This document shows, in pieces, positions 33,050 through 39,384 of a stretch of DNA of 39,384 nt. Both the position numbers and the translations under genes were made by a program. This DNA is from Flavobacterium sp. (GTDB lineage Bacteria; Bacteroidota; Bacteroidia; Chitinophagales; Chitinophagaceae). The notes beneath the pieces were generated by a model, which saw nothing but the letters and a program-made list of their open reading frames with translations, was not told the DNA's origin and ran no database searches. The stretch is from the NCBI GenBank assembly GCA_030053925.1, contig JASGCX010000034.1, forward strand, positions 1 to 39,384, given 5' to 3'. Position 1 is the stretch's first letter, and each line of letters begins with the position of its first letter.

Positions 33050-33195
33050 AAGGCAAAAAGGCAAAAAGGCAAAGAGGCAAAGAGGCAAAAGGCAAAGAGG
33101 CAAAAGGCAAAGAGGCAGAAAGGCAAAAAGGCAAAGAGCAGAAAGGCAAAGAGGCAAAAAGGCAGAAAGGCAAAAAGGCAAAGAGGCAGAAAGGA
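33050..33195 (+). repeat. Tandem array A: about 19 copies of an 8-bp unit AARRAGGC
   Basis: The array starts directly after the ccmE stop codon and runs with units such as AAAAAGGC, AAAGAGGC and AGAAAGGC, with occasional 7-bp copies. The top strand is almost purely A, G and C (no T), so it has no stop codon. The bottom strand is open for about 80 codons only because of its composition. The unit differs from that of arrays B and C. Confidence 0.9.
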
Positions 33196-33211
33196 AATGA
33201 GCCGTTAGCCA

Positions 33212-33441
33212 TCACATCTCAAATTTCACCTTTTCACGTTTCACCTTTCACATTTTCACGTTTCACGTTTCACCTTTTCACATTTCACATTTACACTTTT
33301 CACATTTCACGTCTCACTTTTCACCTTTCACCTTTTCACCTTTCACATTTCACGTCTCACTTTTCACCTTTCACCTTTTCACTTTTCACCTTTTCACGTT
33401 TCACATTTCACCTTTTCACGTTTCACCATTCACTTTCTCAC
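33212..33441 (+). repeat. Tandem array B: about 30 copies of a 7-8 bp unit TTT(T)CAC(C/G/A)
   Basis: It begins about 16 bp after array A and ends 3 nt before the ccmF ATG. Units alternate between 7 and 8 bp, for example TTTCACC, TTTTCACG and TTTCACA. An 18-mer CACGTCTCACTTTTCACC occurs twice here (near 33309 and 33353) and is also present inverted in array C. In the ccmF sense it contains no stop codon and no ATG, GTG or TTG. Confidence 0.92.
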
Positions 33442-33444
33442 AAC

Positions 33445-35892
33445 ATGGAATATTTAGGCGAACATTTATTACCTGGTAAAATAGGACAGTTTTTTGCGGT
33501 TGTTTCTTTTGTGGCTTCGTTAATGGCTACAATAGCCTATTACAAAGCAAGCAAAAAGCAGCCTATAGGCGCTGAACAAAAAAGTTGGTTACAGATTGCT
33601 CGTTGGGCATTTTTTGCCGAAACAGCTTCTGTGTTTATCATTTTCGGTACACTGTATTACATCATTTCACACCATTTATTTGAGTATAAATACGCTTGGC
33701 AGCACAGCGATAAAAGCCTACAAGTTAAGTATTTATTAAGCTGCTTTTGGGAAGGCCAAGAAGGTAGTTTTATGTTGTGGAGTTTTTGGCATTGCATACT
33801 TGGTTGGGTACTTATTTGGAAAGCCAAAGATTGGGAAGCAGGTACCATGACGGTGGTAAGTTTTGCGCAGTTTTGCTTGGCATCGATGTTGCTTGGCTTG
33901 TACTTTTTTAGTGCCAAATTAGGCAGCAGCCCTTTTAGTTTATTACGCAACGAAGGCATTTTAGATAATGCACCTATTATGCAAGACACTGTAACAGGTG
34001 GCATTAGAGCAGATTATTTAACCTTAATGAAAGATGGTAGGGGCTTAAATAACTTGCTTCAAAACTATTGGATGGTGATACATCCGCCTGTGCTGTTTTT
34101 AGGTTTTGCAAGTACCATTATTCCATTTGCCTTTGCTTTTGCAGGGCTTATAAAAAAAGATGACCACAGTTGGATAAAACCAGCACTGCCTTGGGCATCT
34201 TTTAGTGCAGGTATTTTGGGTTTAGGCATTATGATGGGTGCTGCTTGGGCTTACGAAAGTTTAAGCTTTGGTGGTTATTGGGCTTGGGATCCGGTAGAAA
34301 ATGCCTCGTTAGTGCCTTGGTTGGTAATGATTTCGGGCTTGCATTGCAATTTGGTGTACAAGCACACTGCATACAGTTTGCGCAGCACTTACTTCTTTTA
34401 TATCACTGCGTTTTTATTAATTCTGTATTCAACTTTCTTAACTAGAAGCGGTATTTTAGGCGATACATCGGTACACGCTTTTACCGATTTAGGCATGAAC
34501 ACACAGTTGTTGTTATTCTTGTTGGTGTTTGTAATGCCTTCGTATGTGTTGTACATTGTTCGTTATAAATCAATCCCAACCATTGTAAAAGAAGAAAGCA
34601 CTTATAGCCGTGAATTTTGGATGTTTATTGGCTCATTGGTATTCTTTTTATCAGGGCTTTTAATTATTGCAAAAACATCTGTACCAGTTTATAATAAACT
34701 CTTCAATGCATCTATTGCCCCATCAGAAGATCCTGAATTTGCCTATAACCGAATACAGGTTTTTGTGGCTATTGTTATTGGTATTTTAACAGCTATCACG
34801 CAATATTTAAAGTATAAAGACACGCCTAAAGGCTTTTTTACAAAGAAAATTTTAGTGCCTACTATTCTATCTTTAGCTATCAGTTTGGCCATCAGTTTCT
34901 TTGGTAACATCAATTACAATAAACATGGCTTGGGCTTTTTAGGTGCTATTCATGTAGCCATTTTTGCGGCAGTGTATTCAACAGTTGCCAATGCTTCATA
35001 CATTATTGTTGGTATTAAAGGCAAACTAAAATTTGCTGCTGCTTCTGTGGCCCACGTAGGTTTTGGTTTAGTGTTGGTTGGTATTCTTATTTCTTCAAGT
35101 AAAAAAACAGTATTGAGTTGGAACACAACAGGTGTAGCCACTTTTAAGAAAGATAAAAAAGAAGATCCTGCCGAAAATATCACTTTGTTTAAAGGCATTG
35201 CTACAGATATGGGTAAATACAATGTTACATATATAAAAGATACGTTTAGTACCCAAGAAAGAAAGCGTTTTTTTGAAGTGAAGTTTCAATCAAAGTCAAG
35301 CAGCGAGCAGTTTTCATTGTATCCTGATTTGATTAAGAATAATAAAGACATGGAAGGTTTTGCTGCCAATCCTGCAAGTAAGCATTATTGGTACAAAGAT
35401 ATTTTTGTGTATATCTCATCTTTCCAAGAAAATAACCAAGCCGATACAACCACTTTTCAGAAAAAAGAAATTGGTGTAGGCGACACTACTTATTACAGTA
35501 ACGGCTTTTTGGTATTGCATAAAGTAGTTAAAAATCCTGCTGAATTGCAAAGCAAATTTGCTTCTGATGAGCAAGCTGTTTTCTTAGATATTGAAGTGTT
35601 TTCTAAAGAAGGAAAACGCTACAAAGCCACACCAGGTATTGCTTTGAAAGGCGCAGAATTACGCAGCATTACCGATACAATTATTTCGCAAAGCATGGTA
35701 ATTGCTTTTAACAGAGTACCTACCGATGCCAATGGCAAATTTGAAATTGGCGTAAAAGAAAGTGCTGGTATTACCAACTTAATTACGCTTAAAGTGTACG
35801 AATTTCCTATGATAAACTTGCTGTGGATAGGTATAATTATTACGGTAATTGGCTTTGGTATGGCTGTGTACCAACGGGTAAAGGCGAAGTAA
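33445..35892 (+). CDS. ccmF: Cytochrome c heme lyase CcmF/CcsA family
   Basis: This 815-residue polytopic protein contains the WWD heme-handling motif GGYWAWDPVENASLVPW at 276-292. It also has the conserved WEGQEGSFMLWSFWH near 107-121 and HPPVLFLGFAS near 213-223, with periplasmic histidines for heme ligation. It attaches heme from CcmE to apocytochrome c on the periplasmic side. A C-terminal soluble region (about 540-790) is typical of CcmF. The 395-bp gap after ccmE is filled almost entirely by arrays A and B, so either the two are cotranscribed through the repeats or a promoter is hidden in them. No Shine-Dalgarno is visible; the ATG follows TCACAAC. Confidence 0.93.
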   Translation: MEYLGEHLLPGKIGQFFAVVSFVASLMATIAYYKASKKQPIGAEQKSWLQIARWAFFAETASVFIIFGTLYYIISHHLFEYKYAWQHSDKSLQVKYLLSCFWEGQEGSFMLWSFWHCILGWVLIWKAKDWEAGTMTVVSFAQFCLASMLLGLYFFSAKLGSSPFSLLRNEGILDNAPIMQDTVTGGIRADYLTLMKDGRGLNNLLQNYWMVIHPPVLFLGFASTIIPFAFAFAGLIKKDDHSWIKPALPWASFSAGILGLGIMMGAAWAYESLSFGGYWAWDPVENASLVPWLVMISGLHCNLVYKHTAYSLRSTYFFYITAFLLILYSTFLTRSGILGDTSVHAFTDLGMNTQLLLFLLVFVMPSYVLYIVRYKSIPTIVKEESTYSREFWMFIGSLVFFLSGLLIIAKTSVPVYNKLFNASIAPSEDPEFAYNRIQVFVAIVIGILTAITQYLKYKDTPKGFFTKKILVPTILSLAISLAISFFGNINYNKHGLGFLGAIHVAIFAAVYSTVANASYIIVGIKGKLKFAAASVAHVGFGLVLVGILISSSKKTVLSWNTTGVATFKKDKKEDPAENITLFKGIATDMGKYNVTYIKDTFSTQERKRFFEVKFQSKSSSEQFSLYPDLIKNNKDMEGFAANPASKHYWYKDIFVYISSFQENNQADTTTFQKKEIGVGDTTYYSNGFLVLHKVVKNPAELQSKFASDEQAVFLDIEVFSKEGKRYKATPGIALKGAELRSITDTIISQSMVIAFNRVPTDANGKFEIGVKESAGITNLITLKVYEFPMINLLWIGIIITVIGFGMAVYQRVKAK

Positions 35893-35913
35893 TTGATGGT
35901 TGGCGTTTTGTAA

Positions 35914-36408
35914 TCAAAAAATTGAGTTTTTTACGCCATTCATGCTAAAAATTGTTTTTAGTGTGAACATATCATCTTCATTTATGTTGCCTTTAGATAT
36001 AGCATAAAAATTATCCGCATTTAGCATTACTAAGAGCCAATTCTTTGTAGAAGTAACTTTGTAAATGGTTTTAGTTGAAAAAGTACTTTCAAATGTTTCG
36101 CCTGTTATTTTGATGGAATTTTCGCCAAAAGTGTAGCAAATCATTTCTTGTAATTTTTTGTTTGAAGTAAACTGACTATATGACTTTAGATAAAACATAA
36201 GGTTAGTAATAGTTATATATATAATGCCAGATACAAAAACTATAATGCTCGATTGCGGATCTTTTATTAATAAAAATATACCTATTGTGAAGTAAAAAAT
36301 AGCTAATCCAATAGACAAATAACCTCGGATGCTTTTGTATTTAAGAGTAAAACATATCTTAAGATAATCTTGTCTTGATAGTTGGGTTAGGATAGATAAT
36401 GTATTCAT
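35914..36408 (-). CDS. YcxB-like membrane protein
   Basis: The 164-residue protein has two adjacent membrane helices at about 30-50 and 53-74. A C-terminal ~80-residue domain fits the YcxB-like family: YTFGENSIKITGETFESTFSTKTIYKV, shown here by its start YTFGENSIKI, then TKNWLLVMLNADNFYAISKG. This is the pattern of a PH-like domain ending in a phrase about residue access (FYAISKG). Function unknown. It converges with ccmF, whose stop is 21 bp away. It is more AT-rich than its neighbours. Confidence 0.7.
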   Translation of the reverse strand: MNTLSILTQLSRQDYLKICFTLKYKSIRGYLSIGLAIFYFTIGIFLLIKDPQSSIIVFVSGIIYITITNLMFYLKSYSQFTSNKKLQEMICYTFGENSIKITGETFESTFSTKTIYKVTSTKNWLLVMLNADNFYAISKGNINEDDMFTLKTIFSMNGVKNSIF

Positions 36409-36477
36409 TTTTTATTGATAAAAGTATTCTGAAATTCAAAATTAAACACGAATATATTATAATTTGATTTTAGTTAG

Positions 36478-37743
36478 TTAAAAATTATCTCTCAATATTT
36501 CATAAAAACGGTACACATCTTTAAAGCTGCAATATATAGGTGCAGGTGCTACACGAATAACACCGGGTTCTCTATAATCTACAATAATCCCGTTGTCAAT
36601 CATTTTTTGGTGAATGGCTTTGCCATTTTCTAAGAAATATAAACTTAGTTGCGCCCCTCGTTCAGCTATGTTTTTTGGGGTAATAATTTCAAATTCAATA
36701 TTGGGTAATTGGTGTAGCAAAAATTCTAAGTAGTTAGTTAATTGAATACTTTTAGCTCTTAATGCTTCTACGGTTGCAGCATCAAATAATTCTAAAGATG
36801 CTTTCAACGAAACCGTATTTAAAATTTGAGCAGTACTAATATTCCAACCGCTTGCATTGGTTTTAGGTACAAAGCCTTTTTCCATTTTAAAACGCATGGT
36901 TTCTTCATTGCCCCACCAGCCGGCTAAACGTGGTGTATTGAGATTGCTTGCATATTTTTCATGCACATACAAACCTCCAATAGCACCCGGGCCACCGTTT
37001 AAATATTTGTAATTGCACCAGCAAGCAAAATCAACATTCCAATCGTGTAATTGCATAGGCACATTACCAGCTACATGGGCTAAATCGAACCCTGCAATTG
37101 CACCTGCTTTATGCGCAGCTTTAGTAATTGCGGCCATATCAAACAGTTGACCTGTATAGTAATTAATGCCCCCAAACATCACCACAGCAAGGCTTTCGCC
37201 ATGTTGGGCTATGGCAGAAACAATATCTTTTGTGTGCAATAATTTCTCGCCTTCTCTTGGTGCTATTTCAATAATTGTATCATCAGGTTGTAAACCAAAA
37301 TGCTTTACCAAAGTTTCTACTGCGTATTGGTCAGATGGAAAAGCACCTGCTTCCATCATTATTTTAAACCGTTGTTTATTGGGCCTGTAAAACGATAACA
37401 TGAGTAAATGCAAGTTCACGGTAAGTGTGTTCATTACCGTTACTTCATCGGCTTTTGCACCTACAATTTTGGCTAATGTTGGCTTCAAATATTCTTGATA
37501 AGTGAGCCAAGGATTTTTGGCTTTTGCAAAGCCAGTGATGGCTAAGTTTTTCCAGTCGTTCAACTCTTGTAATACAGCCGCCTCAACGTTTTTAGGTTGT
37601 AAGCCAAGCGAATTACCGCAGAAATAAATCACATCTTTTTCTTGATGTTTTGGAAAATGAAACTGCCCTTTAAAACTGGCTAATATATCGGCTGCATCTA
37701 GCTGCTTGGCAGTAGATAATGATGTGTCAAATGCAATGGTCAT
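36478..37743 (-). CDS. kynU: Kynureninase
   Basis: This 421-residue PLP enzyme hydrolyses kynurenine or 3-hydroxykynurenine to (hydroxy)anthranilate and alanine in tryptophan degradation or de novo NAD synthesis. The PLP lysine is K246 in CNYKYLNGGPG. GFDLAHVAGN (218-227) provides the cofactor-binding Asp and His. YFCGNSLGLQP (40-50), NTLTVNLHLLM and EAGAFPSDQYA are further family landmarks. The ATG is 3 bp after the folC stop, so the two genes form an operon led by folC. No other kynurenine-pathway gene is in the window. Confidence 0.95.
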   Translation of the reverse strand: MTIAFDTSLSTAKQLDAADILASFKGQFHFPKHQEKDVIYFCGNSLGLQPKNVEAAVLQELNDWKNLAITGFAKAKNPWLTYQEYLKPTLAKIVGAKADEVTVMNTLTVNLHLLMLSFYRPNKQRFKIMMEAGAFPSDQYAVETLVKHFGLQPDDTIIEIAPREGEKLLHTKDIVSAIAQHGESLAVVMFGGINYYTGQLFDMAAITKAAHKAGAIAGFDLAHVAGNVPMQLHDWNVDFACWCNYKYLNGGPGAIGGLYVHEKYASNLNTPRLAGWWGNEETMRFKMEKGFVPKTNASGWNISTAQILNTVSLKASLELFDAATVEALRAKSIQLTNYLEFLLHQLPNIEFEIITPKNIAERGAQLSLYFLENGKAIHQKMIDNGIIVDYREPGVIRVAPAPIYCSFKDVYRFYEILRDNF

Positions 37744-37746
37744 TCT

Positions 37747-39051
37747 TTAAAATTTTATGGCATCAATGTTAGCTTCTGCAACAATAAATACGCTGCCGCA
37801 AACTACAATTAAATCCTGTTTATCAGACGAATTAACAGCCGCTTGCAGTGCATTGTTTACTGTGCTATAATGCTTGCCAGTTAAGCCAAATTCGGCAGCC
37901 ATTGCATGCAAAGTTGCTTCCTCTAAAGCCCTAGGCATAGGTGCTTTACTAAAATAATAAGTGGCATTTTTAGGCATTAATTTTAACACTTTGGCAATGT
38001 CTTTATCTTTTACCATACCCATTACAATGTGTAAATGTTGGTAGGTAGGTAGTTCTAATTGCTCGGTTAATTGTCTAATACCATCCTCGTTATGTGCAAC
38101 ATCAAATACAATGCTTGGATGCTCGTGTACCAATTGCCACCTACCATAAAAACCAGTTAATTTTTTAACTTGATGCAATGCTTTTTTTACAATGGTTTCA
38201 TCAAGTTGCCAGCCCTGTACACGCAACAGGTGAATGGCTTGAATAACCGTCAAAATGTTTTTAGTTTGATAAATACCGGGTAAATCTAAAACATAACTAT
38301 GCCTCATATCGCTACCATGTTCTGCTACATCTATGGTTAATTGGTGGTGCTCATTTTTAAAATCTGCAACGTATCTTTTTTCTTGTGCAAATACAATTGG
38401 TGCATTTTCTTGCTTTGCCTTTTTAATAAAAATAGGCTTTGTTTCTGGCAAATATTCACCAATAACTACAGGAATGTTTGGCTTAATAATACCAGCTTTT
38501 TCGCTAGCAATTAGTTCTAGTGTATTGCCAAGCATATTCATGTGGTCGTAGCCAATATTGGTAATAACAGACAGCACTGGTGTAACTATATTGGTGCTAT
38601 CCAATCTACCGCCTAAACCTACTTCAATTACCGCAATATCTACTTGTTGTTGGGCAAAATAATCAAAAGCCATTGCTACCGTAATCTCAAAAAAAGATGG
38701 CTCAATGGTATCAATCAATGGCGTTACACGTTTGGTAAAATCAACCACAAATGCTTGCTCACACATTTGCCCATTTACCTTTATGCGCTCTCTAAAATCG
38801 TGTAAATGTGGCGATGTGTACAAGCCTGTTTTATAGCCTGCACTTTGCAATACCGCAGCAAGCATGTGGCTTGTACTGCCTTTGCCATTGGTGCCTGCTA
38901 TGTGTATGGTTTTAAATTTTTTATGAGGATTGCCTAATGCTTCGCATAATGCAATGGTATTGGTTAAGTCTTTTTTAAAAGCAGTTGCGCCAATACGGGT
39001 AAACATTGGCAATTTAGTAAACAAATAATCTAGCGTTTCTTGGTAAGTCAT
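37747..39051 (-). CDS. folC: Bifunctional folylpolyglutamate synthase/dihydrofolate synthase
   Basis: The 434-residue Mur-ligase-type ATPase adds glutamate to dihydropteroate and to folates. The P-loop is GTNGKGS at 53-59; it is followed by GLYTSPHLHDFRERIKVNG, the folate-site loop, and by FFEITVAMAFDYF and EVGLGGRLDSTN. GYDHMNMLGNT and FDVAHNEDGI in the C-terminal domain complete the pattern. The start ATG stands 3 nt after array C in the gene's sense direction (ending ...CACC-ACA-ATG), so its leader is made of repeat units. kynU is 3 bp downstream. Confidence 0.95.
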   Translation of the reverse strand: MTYQETLDYLFTKLPMFTRIGATAFKKDLTNTIALCEALGNPHKKFKTIHIAGTNGKGSTSHMLAAVLQSAGYKTGLYTSPHLHDFRERIKVNGQMCEQAFVVDFTKRVTPLIDTIEPSFFEITVAMAFDYFAQQQVDIAVIEVGLGGRLDSTNIVTPVLSVITNIGYDHMNMLGNTLELIASEKAGIIKPNIPVVIGEYLPETKPIFIKKAKQENAPIVFAQEKRYVADFKNEHHQLTIDVAEHGSDMRHSYVLDLPGIYQTKNILTVIQAIHLLRVQGWQLDETIVKKALHQVKKLTGFYGRWQLVHEHPSIVFDVAHNEDGIRQLTEQLELPTYQHLHIVMGMVKDKDIAKVLKLMPKNATYYFSKAPMPRALEEATLHAMAAEFGLTGKHYSTVNNALQAAVNSSDKQDLIVVCGSVFIVAEANIDAIKF

Positions 39052-39054
39052 TGT

Positions 39055-39327
39055 GGTGAAAAGTGAGACGTGAAAGGTGAAAACGTGAAAGGTGAAAAGT
39101 GAGATGTGAAATGTGAAAAGTGAAAACGGGAAAGGTGAAAACGTGAAAGGTGAAAACGTGAAAGGTGAAAAGTGAGACGTGAAAGGTGAAAACGTGAAAG
39201 GTGAAAACGTGAAAGGTGAAAAGTGAGATGTGAAAGGTGAGATGTGAGACGTGAAAAGTGAAATGTGAAAAGTGAAATGTGAAAAGTGAAAACGTGAAAG
39301 GTGAAAGGTGAAAGGTGAAAGGTGAAA
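39055..39327 (-). repeat. Tandem array C: about 37 copies of the array B unit, inverted relative to B
   Basis: Read in the folC direction the units are TTTCACC, TTTTCACG, TCTCAC and so on, as in array B. A higher-order 15-bp period (TTTCACGTTTTCACC) recurs several times. The 18-mer shared with array B appears at 39055-39072 and again near 39163. The array ends 3 nt before the folC ATG. On the plus strand it reads GTGAAAGGTGAAA and so on. Confidence 0.93.
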
Positions 39328-39384
39328 ACTGTTAATGCCTAAAAAGAGTTGACCGTTATTTATCTTTTAACGCCATGTTTAATT

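Noticed and set aside
32933..33181. 82-codon minus-strand frame rich in Leu, Cys, Pro and Phe
   Set aside because: It is the translation of array A and the end of ccmE on the opposite strand. Its periodicity comes from the DNA repeat.
33050..33441. CRISPR array
   Set aside because: Units are only 7-8 bp, contiguous and degenerate, with no spacers and no cas genes. The same holds for 39055-39327.
1..39384. tRNA, rRNA, transposase or integrase genes
   Set aside because: None could be recognised on either strand. The accessory segments carry no visible mobility gene or attachment-site repeat.

Overview
The window looks like a chromosomal segment from a Bacteroidota bacterium, most likely of the Chitinophagaceae type. 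The reasons are: an AT-rich genome; promoters of the TAnnTTTG type with very short leaders and no clear Shine-Dalgarno sites; a type IX-secreted PKD protein with a gliding-motility C-terminal sorting domain; a DUF2723/GT117 membrane protein; bacillithiol genes; a CXXXY-type CcmE; and family-typical DUF4349, DUF2167 and DUF4197 proteins. The assignment rests on protein families read by eye, with no database search.

Layout. 0.1-9.7 kb: DUF2723 glycosyltransferase, Hsp20 (-), then bacilliredoxin, lgt and bshB1 (+), then a large secreted adhesin-like protein (-). 9.7-12.1 kb: an AT-rich accessory stretch with a three-gene minus-strand operon that I read as a toxin-antitoxin-chaperone (TAC) module: RelE/HigB-like toxin, XRE antitoxin, SecB-like chaperone. 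12.1-20.2 kb: smc, then a DUF262-DUF1524 (GmrSD-like) restriction-type nuclease, a small membrane protein, and an SPFH protein and a VWA protein (both -). 20.6-28.4 kb: a plus-strand housekeeping run of pdhA, TPR protein, ribH, LutA-like CCG protein, EVE protein, two small lipoprotein-like genes, a sirtuin, DUF2167 and DUF4197.

28.57-32.45 kb is an accessory operon: transglutaminase-like protein 1 (with an in-frame TAA inside its signal peptide), a short Rhs-core protein ending in a lipase-like alpha/beta-hydrolase domain, a small membrane protein that may be its immunity protein, and transglutaminase-like protein 2. The base composition changes inside the Rhs gene and again inside the second transglutaminase-like gene, as if a toxin-immunity cassette had been exchanged.

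32.6-39.3 kb: ccmE and ccmF (+), a YcxB-like protein, kynU and folC (-). Three arrays of 7-8 bp degenerate tandem repeats sit here. One follows the ccmE stop, one runs almost up to the ccmF start, and one runs almost up to the folC start. The last two are built from the same unit, are inverted relative to each other, and each reads in the same sense relative to the gene it precedes.

The strongest candidates for something little described are the transglutaminase/Rhs-lipase operon, the TAC-like module, and the gene-leading inverted arrays.
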